Assembly (NCBI RefSeq): GCF_003114835.2
Contig: NZ_AP025028.1
Location: 2,260,001-2,324,000 of the forward strand
DNA from: Leptospira kobayashii
GTDB lineage: Bacteria > Spirochaetota > Leptospiria > Leptospirales > Leptospiraceae
DNA: 64,000 nucleotides
Direction: 5' to 3'
Below, one piece after another: positions 1 through 8,370 of this stretch. The position numbers were made by a program, and so were the translations under genes. The notes beneath the pieces were generated by a model. That model saw only the letters and a program-made list of their open reading frames with translations, did no database searches and was not told the origin of the DNA. Positions within the stretch are counted from its first letter, which is position 1; each line of letters opens with the position of its first letter.

Positions 1-294
1 AATGATCGTGCTCATTATTTTTTTGGAGAAATAGAAGGAGAAAAAAGAGAATACGGAACTTGTGATTTTGAAGTGGATTTCAAAAATCAAATAGCGGAAC
101 CACGAGAGGAAATTCGAGGGGATATAGCCCGAATCTTTTTTTATATGGAAAAACAATGGAATATCCCCATTCCATCCGATAAACGAATGCTATACGAAAA
201 ATGGAATAGACTCGATCCGCCCAGTACTTTTGAAATCCGAAAAAACGATTTGATTGAAAAGTCGCAAGGCAGAAGAAATCCGTTTATTGATTGA
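1..294 (+). CDS. Endonuclease I (EndA/NucM family), C-terminal part
   Basis: The reading frame is open from base 1, so the start lies left of the window; only the last 97 codons are present. The visible part contains YGTCDFEVDF, AEPREEIRGDIAR, FYM and the final QGRRNPFID, which match the C-terminal part of the endonuclease I family (E. coli EndA, Vibrio Dns), secreted or periplasmic nucleases that cut double-stranded DNA non-specifically. In this family the catalytic His and Mg-binding Asn sit upstream of or around this part, so activity cannot be judged from this fragment. The last 11 bases overlap the end of the convergent LysR gene. Family call is firm; cellular location is inferred. Confidence 0.85.
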   Translation, partial: NDRAHYFFGEIEGEKREYGTCDFEVDFKNQIAEPREEIRGDIARIFFYMEKQWNIPIPSDKRMLYEKWNRLDPPSTFEIRKNDLIEKSQGRRNPFID

Positions 295-1180
295 AGATTT
301 TTTTCGTTTCTTCTTCAAAAAACTGAACCAACCCTTTTACCTTTCGGGAAGGTACCCGACTTATAGGTGTTAACAGCCAAACATCACCGAAATTTTCCAA
401 AGGATGATTCGCTAAAATTTGTACAAGCTCACCCCGATGGATGTATTCTTGAAAATCCCAAATAGAACGAATCAGGAGAGCCTTACCTGAAAGTCCTTGT
501 TTGATAAGACTTGCCGCATCATTGCAAACAAATCGACGATTGTTTTTTAACTCACTTAAGGAAAGTTTTGTGCTTAAAAAAGAAACTTCCTCATGCATAT
601 CCAGAAACAAGAGATTATGTTGAAATAAATCTTCCGGTCTTTCCGGCTTCGGATGAGTTCGCAAATAGGAAGGAGCTGCCGCGATTGCAATCTCATTTGT
701 GAATAGTCTTTTCGCACTCAAAGATGCAGCGGGATTTTTTCCAATCCGGATCGCAATGTCTATATTCTCTTCCACCAAATCCAAAAGACTGTCCGTAACA
801 ATCAATTGAATCGTAATTTTCGGATAAAGATCCTGGAAACGTCCCAGAGTTTCCGCAACAAAACGGTTTGCAAGAGCAGCCGCGCAAGTAATCCGAAGAT
901 TTCCTTCCATCTCTTCCGATCCGGCGAAACTTGCTTCCAAATCCTTCACAGAATCCAATACGGTTTGCACGTTTCTGTAAATGGAATTTCCTTCGTCCGT
1001 CGGCATTACGATCCGAGTGCTTCTTCGGAAAAGCTGGGTTTTCCATTCCAATTCCAAAGAGGCAATTCGTTTGGCTACAGCCGCTTTAGTTACGCCTAAT
1101 CTTTCCGCTGCCTTGGTAAAGCTTCTCTCTTCAAAAACATAAGAAAAAGCAAATAGGTCTTCTATATCTCTGATTTTCAT
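284..1180 (-). CDS. LysR-family transcriptional regulator
   Basis: 298 residues, the usual LysR length. The N-terminal winged helix-turn-helix covers about residues 4–62 (FTKAAERLGVTKAAVAKRI is the HTH), followed by a substrate-binding domain from about residue 88. It resembles the subfamily that controls quinone- or drug-responsive oxidoreductases next to it. It is divergent from the doxX–oxidoreductase–SDR operon, and a perfect 27-bp palindrome lies 14 bases before its ATG, so autoregulation and control of that operon are likely. The effector is unknown. Confidence 0.9.
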   Translation of the reverse strand: MKIRDIEDLFAFSYVFEERSFTKAAERLGVTKAAVAKRIASLELEWKTQLFRRSTRIVMPTDEGNSIYRNVQTVLDSVKDLEASFAGSEEMEGNLRITCAAALANRFVAETLGRFQDLYPKITIQLIVTDSLLDLVEENIDIAIRIGKNPAASLSAKRLFTNEIAIAAAPSYLRTHPKPERPEDLFQHNLLFLDMHEEVSFLSTKLSLSELKNNRRFVCNDAASLIKQGLSGKALLIRSIWDFQEYIHRGELVQILANHPLENFGDVWLLTPISRVPSRKVKGLVQFFEEETKKIFNQ

Positions 1181-1193
1181 AAGGTTTCATTTT

Positions 1194-1220
1194 ATATTGT
1201 ATACTATTAATATACAATAT
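1194..1220. promoter_or_regulatory. Perfect inverted repeat, likely LysR operator
   Basis: Two 10-base arms, ATATTGTATA at 1194–1203 and TATACAATAT at 1211–1220, are exact reverse complements separated by 7 bases. The element lies in the 107-bp divergent interval between the LysR gene and doxX, closer to the LysR start. LysR proteins bind such dyads with an AT-rich centre. The site is seen directly; the binding protein is inferred from position. Confidence 0.7.
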
Positions 1221-1287
1221 GTCAACTAAACACATGATAGTATATTTTAAATTTACAAAATTGAACCCATTGCTCATAGGGTAAAAT

Positions 1288-1710
1288 ATGAACATACAAG
1301 AAATCAACGGATTACAAATCGCAAGTCTCTTGATGAGACTTGCCATAGGGGCAAATCTTCTGGCACATGGACTCGTCCGGGTGGGGAGCAAATACGAAAG
1401 TTTTCAAATTTGGATTAACAATTTGTTCGCTTCGAGTATTTTACCCGGAGTAATCGTAAAACCTATGGGTTACCTGATCCCTCCCTTGGAACTTGCATTA
1501 GGTGTTACTTTACTGCTGGGATTTCAAATCAAGTGGAGTTTAACGATTGCAAGTTTACTTATGTGCAGTTTGATTTTCGGAATGTGCCTTCTGGAAAAAT
1601 GGGAGATCGTAGGAATACAAATGATTTATATGATTTGTTATTTTCTATTATTAACCAATCTTTCCCATCAGATATTTTCCTTGGACAATCTTTTCGGAGG
1701 AAATAAATGA
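1288..1710 (+). CDS. DoxX family integral membrane protein
   Basis: 140 residues with four hydrophobic segments (about residues 10–27, 52–70, 72–92 and 105–125) and the DoxX N-terminal pattern LLMRLAIGANLLAHGLVRV. DoxX proteins are small four-helix membrane proteins, some of which partner with redox or thiol enzymes; the function of this one is unknown. It is the first gene of a three-gene operon: its TGA overlaps the ATG of the next gene (ATGA). The LysR regulator and its palindrome lie directly upstream. Confidence 0.8.
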   Translation: MNIQEINGLQIASLLMRLAIGANLLAHGLVRVGSKYESFQIWINNLFASSILPGVIVKPMGYLIPPLELALGVTLLLGFQIKWSLTIASLLMCSLIFGMCLLEKWEIVGIQMIYMICYFLLLTNLSHQIFSLDNLFGGNK

Positions 1711-2714
1711 ATTCCATCGCAGCCGTATTCGATCCGCTTCAAAACAAAACGATATTTCAAAAAATAAACAACCGGGAAGAAGTTCTCGGTGAACATGATG
1801 TGCGAGTCGAGGTAAAAGCCATCTCGGTCAATCCGGTGGATTATAAAGTAAAATCTTCCTTATCCGCTACCAACCCCGGTCCTAAAGTCCTGGGTTGGGA
1901 TGTAAGCGGAACCGTAGTTGAATTGGGTTCGCAGGTCAAAACCTTACACAAAGGAATGGAAGTATATTATGCGGGCGCAATCCAACGTCCCGGTGGAAAT
2001 TCGAAGTTTCATATTGTGGATGAGTTTTTAGTTTCGGAAAAACCGAAAACACTTTCCTACAAAGAAGCCGCCGCACTTCCATTAACAACGATTACATCTT
2101 ATGAAGCGATCTTTCATAAATTGAAATTGGATAGAACCTTGGAAAAAAACGTTCTAATCGTCGGCGGTGCGGGTGGTGTCGGATCCATCGCGATTCAAAT
2201 TTTAAAACAAATGACAAGGGCAAAAGTCATCGTTACTGCGGGTAGAAAAGAGTCCGCTGATTGGGTCAAATCTCTCGGTGCAGATACAATTATAGATTAT
2301 AAAAAAGATTTTTCGGAACAGTTGAAGGAAAAAGGCATAGAGGGAGCTCACGAGATTCTTTGCTTCAATGATACGGATATGCATTATTCCAATATGGCAA
2401 AGGCAATACTCCCCTTCGGAAATATTTGTTCCATTGTTGAGACAAAACAACCTTTGGATTTGAACCTTCTCAAACAAAAAAGCGCGGGTTTTCTCAATGA
2501 GTTTATGTTTACCCGATCTTTATTTCAAACAGCGGACAGAATGGAACAACAAAAGTTACTGACGGAAGTCGGGTCTTTGGTCGACAAAGGTAAAATCAAA
2601 TCCACTCAAACAATCGATTTGGGAGATATGACGGAAGAGAATCTGGAAAAAGCACACAAACTTTTGTTAGAAGGTAATGTAATAGGTAAGATCGTTTTAG
2701 GCGGACTGAAATAA
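1707..2714 (+). CDS. Zinc-type alcohol dehydrogenase-like / quinone oxidoreductase family protein
   Basis: 335 residues of the medium-chain dehydrogenase superfamily. The N-terminal GroES-like domain carries VRVEVKAISVNPVDYKVK, the pattern of the zinc-independent NADPH:quinone oxidoreductase branch and the TIGR02817-type adh family. The Rossmann domain has the NADPH motif VGGAGGVGS near residue 152. No catalytic or structural zinc cysteines are visible, so a zinc-free NADPH-dependent reductase of quinones or activated alkenes is most likely. It overlaps doxX by 4 bases and is 16 bases ahead of the SDR gene, so the three are probably co-transcribed and LysR-controlled. Confidence 0.85.
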   Translation: MNSIAAVFDPLQNKTIFQKINNREEVLGEHDVRVEVKAISVNPVDYKVKSSLSATNPGPKVLGWDVSGTVVELGSQVKTLHKGMEVYYAGAIQRPGGNSKFHIVDEFLVSEKPKTLSYKEAAALPLTTITSYEAIFHKLKLDRTLEKNVLIVGGAGGVGSIAIQILKQMTRAKVIVTAGRKESADWVKSLGADTIIDYKKDFSEQLKEKGIEGAHEILCFNDTDMHYSNMAKAILPFGNICSIVETKQPLDLNLLKQKSAGFLNEFMFTRSLFQTADRMEQQKLLTEVGSLVDKGKIKSTQTIDLGDMTEENLEKAHKLLLEGNVIGKIVLGGLK

Positions 2715-2730
2715 AAAAGGAGTAAGGAAA

Positions 2731-3522
2731 ATGGATTTAGGTTTAAAAGACAAAAAAATTTTGATTACGGGTTCAACAAAGGGAATCGGATTCAAGATCG
2801 CAGAAGGGTTCGCCAAAGAAGGAAGTATCGTTTACATCAACGGTAGAACGAAAGAAGCCGTGGACAAAGCGATCAAAGAATTAAAACAATCCGTTTCAAA
2901 CGGAACATTTCTGGAAGCCGTGGGAAATGTATCGACCGAGGAAGGTATTTCCAAATTACATAAAACGATCGGTGAAGTGGATGTACTCATCAATAATGCA
3001 GGTTACTTCGAACCGAAATCTTTCTTTGAAATCACAAGAGAGGATTGGTCACAAATGTATGAAACCAATGTGCTTAGCGGAGCTAGACTGACCCAAATTT
3101 ATCTGAAAGGAATGATAAAAAGAAATTGGGGAAGAGTGATTTTTGTCTCCAGCGAATCTGCGATCAACATTCCGGTAGAAATGGTGCATTATGGAATGAG
3201 CAAAACAGCTCAACTTTCCATAGCAAGAGGAAGTGCTGAACTTTGCAAAGGAACCAATGTGACAGTAAATTCAATCCTTCCCGGGCCGACACTTTCCGAA
3301 GGAGTGGAAGAATTTATTCATAGTTTGGCGGTAAGCTCAGGTAAGTCGGACAAAGACATGGCAAATGATTTTATCAAAGAAAACCGCCCTTCTTCCATCA
3401 ATCAAAGATTTGCAAAACCGGAAGAGGTTGCGGATGTTGCAGTTTTTATTGCTAGTGAAAAGGCATCTATGATCAACGGATCAGCCGTTCGGGTCGACGG
3501 AGGAGTCATTAAGTCGATTTAG
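2731..3522 (+). CDS. Short-chain dehydrogenase/reductase (SDR)
   Basis: 263 residues, a classical SDR. The cofactor motif TGSTKGIG is at residues 13–20, NNAG at 88–91, the catalytic Ser near 140–141 (FVSSESA), Tyr154 and Lys158 (HYGMSK). The Arg at the end of beta 2 (NGRT) suggests NADP(H). Substrate cannot be told. AGGAG precedes the start by about 8 bases. It closes the doxX operon and is followed by a long inverted repeat shared with the convergent DUF819 gene. Confidence 0.88.
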   Translation: MDLGLKDKKILITGSTKGIGFKIAEGFAKEGSIVYINGRTKEAVDKAIKELKQSVSNGTFLEAVGNVSTEEGISKLHKTIGEVDVLINNAGYFEPKSFFEITREDWSQMYETNVLSGARLTQIYLKGMIKRNWGRVIFVSSESAINIPVEMVHYGMSKTAQLSIARGSAELCKGTNVTVNSILPGPTLSEGVEEFIHSLAVSSGKSDKDMANDFIKENRPSSINQRFAKPEEVADVAVFIASEKASMINGSAVRVDGGVIKSI

Positions 3523-3544
3523 CCCAAATAGCAAATTTGAAAAA

Positions 3545-3580
3545 CTTACAATAAACAAAATCCTCTTTGTTTATTGTAAG
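3545..3580 (-). terminator. Perfect 15-bp hairpin, terminator of the DUF819 gene
   Basis: Arms at 3545–3559 and 3566–3580 are exact reverse complements around the 6-base loop ATCCTC. Read on the minus strand the stem is followed by TTTTTC, the form of an intrinsic terminator. The right arm includes the stop codon of the DUF819 gene. On the plus strand no T-run follows, so it is a weaker end signal for the SDR operon. The stem is AT-rich. Confidence 0.7.
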
Positions 3581-4719
3581 ACGGCGTGGATCGCAAGACC
3601 TAAGTAGTTCCCCACACCATATCCGATAAGGCCCGTAAGGATTCCGGAAAGTAAAATTCCTTCCTTTCCTTCAATCGCTTGGGTCACCGGAGGAACGAAC
3701 GCAGGGCCGTAAATACTGGAAACAGAAGTAATTATCCAAGTATCCGTAGGTATCTTAAATAAGATTCCCAAAAGCAAATGAATCAGAATGGCACCAAACA
3801 TTGTAATTGCGACAAATAAAATCACACCCGGTGCGTCAGTCACCAAACTTCTAAAATCGGCAAGTGCCCCCACTGCAACGGAAAAAATCAGGATCAAATA
3901 ACTGCCGAACGGAAACGTTCGAAGCGACCGGATTTTTTTCACGAAAGAAATTCCTATCCCCCAACTGGTAATTCCAAGTAAAATAATGGGGGCGTGCAAT
4001 TTCCCGACAAGAAGAATGGATACCCCTACGGAAATACCGAATCCGATGGCAGACAAAACAAATCCGATTAAAAATCTCTGAACAGATCCTTTTAAACTGT
4101 TTTCTTCCTTGGAAGGTTCAGGCGTTGTCGCATGTGAGCCTTCCGTCTCAGGCTCCGGTTTCAGAAACTGGGAAAAAAATCTTTTGGAAAAACTGAGTAA
4201 AAAAACAAGATAGGTTCCACCAACTAACACATCTACTGTGTTTACAAGTACGATTGTGGATCTGTTCGTATCCAAGGCATGCCCCAGAGCATTTAGATTC
4301 GGAGTGCCTCCGGTGTACAATCCTGCCAGCATCCCTGCGATTTTATCGGACTCAGGGTGCAAGTAACCCAAAAAGCGGGCAACCAGTAAGGTGGAAATGG
4401 CGACAGCGAGCGAAGAAAGTGCGAAAGAGATAAGCGCCGTTTTCGTATTTTTAATTCCATATAAAAAATCGGTTGAGGCAAGTAGTAGAGGAATAGCGAG
4501 TGGAATGGAAAGATCGGCTACAAGTTCAGGAATCTTTCCGGGCCAAAAACCCGATGGAAAAATATTGCCGATCAAAATTCCAGCCGCATAACAAAGGATT
4601 ACCGGTCCGAGTATTTTAAAAAAACGATAACGATTTGCAAGTAAATAAGCAATTTTCGGGAAACCGACTAGCGCGAGCAAGATGATCAAAATTTTAATAG
4701 AACTAAAAACGACTTCCAT
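3571..4719 (-). CDS. DUF819 family membrane protein
   Basis: 382 residues with about ten hydrophobic segments and a polar loop near residues 188–208 (acidic and Ser-rich) that splits the protein into two halves. The repeated glycine-rich patterns (YTGGTPNLNALG, SIYGPAFVPPVTQAI, LTGLIGYGVGNYLG) are those of the DUF819 (YjcL-like) family, related in fold to bacterial anion:sodium symporters. The transported substrate is unknown. The gene stands alone between a divergent flavoenzyme gene and the convergent SDR operon. Confidence 0.85.
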   Translation of the reverse strand: MEVVFSSIKILIILLALVGFPKIAYLLANRYRFFKILGPVILCYAAGILIGNIFPSGFWPGKIPELVADLSIPLAIPLLLASTDFLYGIKNTKTALISFALSSLAVAISTLLVARFLGYLHPESDKIAGMLAGLYTGGTPNLNALGHALDTNRSTIVLVNTVDVLVGGTYLVFLLSFSKRFFSQFLKPEPETEGSHATTPEPSKEENSLKGSVQRFLIGFVLSAIGFGISVGVSILLVGKLHAPIILLGITSWGIGISFVKKIRSLRTFPFGSYLILIFSVAVGALADFRSLVTDAPGVILFVAITMFGAILIHLLLGILFKIPTDTWIITSVSSIYGPAFVPPVTQAIEGKEGILLSGILTGLIGYGVGNYLGLAIHAVLQ

Positions 4720-5014
4720 GTTTTGCCTCGGGAAAAGAATCTAAAATTAGAATTTCCGGAAATCACTCGTAAATTCTAACTGAAAAGATCTTAATTCTGC
4801 TATTTTTTGAAATATAATCTGAATTTACCAGATAAAATCCGTTTTATTAGATATTTTTCCACCAAAACGACGAAATTTACATAAAAATGGATTCCTTCGG
4901 AACGATTTCTGTTCCTATGCAGAAATCCAAACACTCCCCCCTATTGATTTTTCACCAGATCGATTTTAGCTTCATTTACAGAAAACATCGGTATTCGAAT
5001 CCTGGAACAAAGGC
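4720..5014. other. 295-bp divergent intergenic region
   Basis: It separates the start of the DUF819 gene (leftward) from the flavin oxidoreductase gene (rightward). No convincing short gene is seen. It is AT-rich, holds a TATAAT at 4813–4818 on the plus strand with only a weak -35 (TTAATT, 4791–4796), and has a dyad at 4747–4779. If that TATAAT is used, the rightward transcript would have a leader of nearly 190 bases, which is long for this window. Confidence 0.5.
4747..4779. promoter_or_regulatory. Dyad with nested palindrome upstream of the DUF819 gene
   Basis: TTAGAATTT (4747–4755) and AAATTCTAA (4771–4779) are exact reverse complements with a 15-base spacer. The 12-base perfect palindrome ATTTCCGGAAAT (4752–4763) overlaps the left arm. 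The dyad lies 28 bases before the DUF819 start, where a repressor site or leader structure could act. The regulator is unknown. Confidence 0.4.
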
Positions 5015-6400
5015 ATGAAAGAATACGACATCATTGTCATTGGAACGGGTGGTGGGACAAAATTGGTCACTCCTCCTTCCAAACTAGGGCTAAAGGTTGC
5101 TGCTTTCGAAAAAGAATCCCCCGGCGGGACTTGCCTGAACCGTGGCTGCATTCCCTCCAAAATGCTGATCTATCCCACGGAAATCATACGTTTCTCGGAG
5201 GATAGTTCCAAATTTCCGCTCCATTTCGACTCGAAACCCAGAGCGGATTTTTCGACCATCGTCAAACGGGTGTCAGAGACTGTGGATGCGGATTCCAGGT
5301 CCATTCCGATTGCTTATGAAAAAAATCCGAACATAGACTATTATCCGTATTATGCCCGTTTTGTTTCGGATAAAGTCATAGAAGCAAACGGAGAAACTTT
5401 CACAGCCAAACATATATTTGTCACCGTAGGAACAAGACCGAATATACCCGATATACAAGGGTTAGAAGGAACTCCTTATTGGACCTCCAGAGAGGCGCTC
5501 CGTTCGGAATCTTTACCGAAGTCTCTCGCAGTGATCGGAGCGGGTTACATTGCACTGGAACTTGGCTCTGCATACAAAGCGTATGGAACGGAAGTCGAAG
5601 GTTTTGCCAGAGCTGAAATTTTAAGTTCCGTAGATTCCGAAATTAGAGAAGAATTCAAAAAACATCCCCCCTATCCTATCAATGATCATTTTCAAATGCA
5701 GAAAATCAGCTTTGAAAAAGGCCTGTTTACACTGACAGGAAAAGATAAGTATGGAAATTCCTACTCCCGATCTTTCGAAAAACTTTTGATCGCTACCGGA
5801 GTTCGACCCAACACCGACGATTTGGGGATAGAAAGTACATCGATAGAATTGGATTCACGAGGGTATATCAAAGTAAATGAATATCTTGAAACCGGTTCCA
5901 CCGACGTATACGCGTTTGGTGATGTAATCGGAAGATATTTCTTCCGTCATACTGCCAATTTTGAAGGAGAACATCTGTTTCAAACTCTGATTGCAGATAA
6001 GAAAAAAACGAAAATAGAATATCCTCCCGTTCCGGGAGCTGTATTTACACACCCTCAGATTGCAACCGTAGGTCTTACGGAAGAAGAATTGATATCAAAA
6101 AAGATTCCCTATTGGAAAGGAGTGAACCGTTATTCTTCCTCCGCAATGGGAATGGCTAGAATGTCCGAAGTGGGTTTTGTAAAAGTTCTGGTTGATAAAG
6201 AAACGGAAACCATTTTGGGGGCACATATCATCGGAGACGAAGCAAGTGATATGATTCACCAATTGATTTTGGCAATGAGTTTAAAAGCCAACTTGGATCA
6301 AATGTTAAGAATGATCTACATTCATCCGGCACTTCCGGAAGTTGTAAGAAACGCATTTCGTAAAGTAAAAGAAGAACGTATCAAAGAGAAGGGATACTAA
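5015..6400 (+). CDS. Pyridine nucleotide-disulfide oxidoreductase (dihydrolipoyl dehydrogenase / mycothione reductase-like)
   Basis: 461 residues, a class I flavoprotein disulfide reductase. The N-terminal FAD motif is altered (IGTGGGTKLV at 9–18), the redox-active disulfide is Cys40/Cys45 in GGTCLNRGCIPSK, the NAD(P)H Rossmann motif GAGYIALELG is near 173, and the dimer-interface catalytic pair is His437/Glu442 in HPALPE. HPALPEVV is typical of mycothione reductase-like and LPD-like branches; the active-site segment differs from the glutathione reductase form (VNVGC). The substrate is therefore open: lipoamide, a low-molecular-weight thiol disulfide, or another disulfide. The stop codon overlaps the ATG of trhO by one base, so the two are co-translated. 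Confidence 0.82.
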   Translation: MKEYDIIVIGTGGGTKLVTPPSKLGLKVAAFEKESPGGTCLNRGCIPSKMLIYPTEIIRFSEDSSKFPLHFDSKPRADFSTIVKRVSETVDADSRSIPIAYEKNPNIDYYPYYARFVSDKVIEANGETFTAKHIFVTVGTRPNIPDIQGLEGTPYWTSREALRSESLPKSLAVIGAGYIALELGSAYKAYGTEVEGFARAEILSSVDSEIREEFKKHPPYPINDHFQMQKISFEKGLFTLTGKDKYGNSYSRSFEKLLIATGVRPNTDDLGIESTSIELDSRGYIKVNEYLETGSTDVYAFGDVIGRYFFRHTANFEGEHLFQTLIADKKKTKIEYPPVPGAVFTHPQIATVGLTEEELISKKIPYWKGVNRYSSSAMGMARMSEVGFVKVLVDKETETILGAHIIGDEASDMIHQLILAMSLKANLDQMLRMIYIHPALPEVVRNAFRKVKEERIKEKGY

Positions 6401-7431
6401 TGACTAAAAAACATCTTTGCAACCGCTACGATAAAGAAACATTACTAAAACAAGTTCTTTCCGATCCCAGAGAAAGAAGAGTTCTCTCTTTTTATAGATA
6501 TGTTCTGATTGAGAACCCTAAGGAGTTCAGAGATTTTCTCTATGAATCCTTGTCCGATCTGGGAACATTAGGTAGAATCTATCTGGCAGAGGAAGGAATC
6601 AACGCGCAAATTTCCATTCCCGTAGACGAATACGAACATTTAAGAACACTCGTCAATTCCATTCCTCAATTATCAGGAATCTATTTCAATGATGCAGTGG
6701 AAGATAAAAAAGAATCCTTTTTGAAACTTGCCATTAAAGTAAAAAACAAAGTCGTAGCTGACGGCTTGGACGACTCCACATTTAACGCATCCGATGTGGG
6801 AACCCATTTATCTCCTTTAGAATTTCATAAAGCAATGGATGAGCCCGGTGTCATCATCGTGGATATGCGGAACAATTATGAATCTGAAGTAGGCCATTTT
6901 GAAAATGCAATTCTGCCGGACGCTGGAACCTTTAGGGAAGAACTACCGATGGTAGAAGATATTTTAAAAGAAGAGAAAGATAAAAAGATCCTCCTTTACT
7001 GCACGGGAGGAATCCGCTGCGAAAAAGCGAGCGCCTATTTAAAACACAAAGGGTTTGAAAAGGTTCATCAACTCAGAGGCGGAATTATTTCTTACGCGAA
7101 AGAAATCGAAGAACAAGGGTTAAAGTCCAAGTTCAAAGGCAAAAATTTCGTATTCGACGACCGCTTGGGAGAAAAAATCACGGAAGACATTCTAACCGTT
7201 TGTTATCAATGCGGAAATCCTTCCGATCGACATACCAATTGTGCCAATTTAGGCTGCCATGTATTATTCGTTCAATGTACAAGCTGCCAGGAAAAAATGG
7301 AGAATTGCTGTTCTGAAGAATGTAAATCCATAGTCAGGCTCCCGACGGAAGAACAAAGATTACTTCGCAAATCCGGCAGAAGCCACCTTTACCCCACGCA
7401 CCACCTAACCCGTAAACTAGTAGGCAAATAA
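6400..7431 (+). CDS. trhO: tRNA uridine(34) hydroxylase, rhodanese-domain protein (TrhO/YceA, UPF0176)
   Basis: 343 residues. TrhO makes 5-hydroxyuridine at the wobble position of certain tRNAs. The N-terminal ferredoxin-like part contains YLAEEGINAQISIP, the rhodanese domain spans about residues 140–235 with the active-site loop YCTGGIRCEKA near residue 200, and the C-terminal part has many cysteines (CYQCG, CANLGC, CTSC, CCSEEC) that probably bind metal. It overlaps the upstream flavoenzyme gene by one base and is 6 bases ahead of the ABC transporter gene. Confidence 0.93.
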   Translation: MTKKHLCNRYDKETLLKQVLSDPRERRVLSFYRYVLIENPKEFRDFLYESLSDLGTLGRIYLAEEGINAQISIPVDEYEHLRTLVNSIPQLSGIYFNDAVEDKKESFLKLAIKVKNKVVADGLDDSTFNASDVGTHLSPLEFHKAMDEPGVIIVDMRNNYESEVGHFENAILPDAGTFREELPMVEDILKEEKDKKILLYCTGGIRCEKASAYLKHKGFEKVHQLRGGIISYAKEIEEQGLKSKFKGKNFVFDDRLGEKITEDILTVCYQCGNPSDRHTNCANLGCHVLFVQCTSCQEKMENCCSEECKSIVRLPTEEQRLLRKSGRSHLYPTHHLTRKLVGK

Positions 7432-7437
7432 ACAAAT

Positions 7438-8370
7438 ATGAAATCAAACGAAACCTATGCAATCGACATCCAAGGTTTGGAAAAAACCTACAAGACAGGT
7501 GTAAAAGCATTGAACTCAGTCGATCTGAAAGTGGAGAAAGGGGATTTTTTCGCACTACTCGGTCCCAATGGCGCAGGCAAATCCACGGTAATAGGAATAC
7601 TAAGTTCTCTCATCACCAAATCGAAAGGGAAAGTGAAAATCTTCGGAATTGACATAGACGAAGACCAGGAAAAAGCAAAAACATATCTGGGAATTGTTCC
7701 TCAGGAATTCAATTTCGGAATCTTTGAAACGGTGAGCCAAATCATAATCAACCAGGCTGGTTATTACGGAATTCCATTGAAGATAGCGAAAGAAAGAGCT
7801 GATTATTACTTAGAAAAACTTTCGTTATACGAAAAAAGGAAATCTCCCGCCGGCCAACTTTCCGGAGGAATGAAGCGCAGACTTATGATTGCACGCGCTT
7901 TAGTTCACGAACCGGAATTGCTGATTTTGGATGAACCGACCGCAGGAGTGGACATTGAAGTCCGACGTTCCATGTGGGAATTTCTAACGGAACTCAATTC
8001 TCAGGGAAAAACAATCATACTCACTACCCATTATTTGGAAGAAGCGGAATCTCTTTGCAGAAACATAGCAATCATCGATCAGGGAAAAATTGTAGAAAAT
8101 ACTTCTATGAAAAAACTATTGCAGAGATTGGATTCGGAAACATTTCTAATCGATTTAAAATCTGTCCCTAAAACAAAACCTGCTTCCAAAAAGTTCACGT
8201 TTACATGGCCCGATGAAAGGACAATGGAAGTTCAAATCAACAAAAAACAATCCATCAACGATCTGTTTTCCGAATTAACCAAACAAAAGTTACAAGTCGT
8301 AAGTCTTCGCAATAAAGCGAATCGTCTGGAAGAATTATTTATCAATTTGGTAGGAAGGAAAATTTCCTAA
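7438..8370 (+). CDS. ABC transporter ATP-binding protein (ABC-2 export type)
   Basis: 310 residues. Walker A GPNGAGKST at 42–50, signature LSGGMKRR near 141, Walker B LLILDEPTAG near 161–170 and the switch His in TTHYLEEAE. The architecture and the C-terminal extension after about residue 230 are those of the CcmA/NodI/YadG-like exporters (COG1131). It shares one base with the permease gene that follows, so the two form one transporter; the substrate is unknown. It follows trhO by 6 bases. Confidence 0.92.
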   Translation: MKSNETYAIDIQGLEKTYKTGVKALNSVDLKVEKGDFFALLGPNGAGKSTVIGILSSLITKSKGKVKIFGIDIDEDQEKAKTYLGIVPQEFNFGIFETVSQIIINQAGYYGIPLKIAKERADYYLEKLSLYEKRKSPAGQLSGGMKRRLMIARALVHEPELLILDEPTAGVDIEVRRSMWEFLTELNSQGKTIILTTHYLEEAESLCRNIAIIDQGKIVENTSMKKLLQRLDSETFLIDLKSVPKTKPASKKFTFTWPDERTMEVQINKKQSINDLFSELTKQKLQVVSLRNKANRLEELFINLVGRKIS

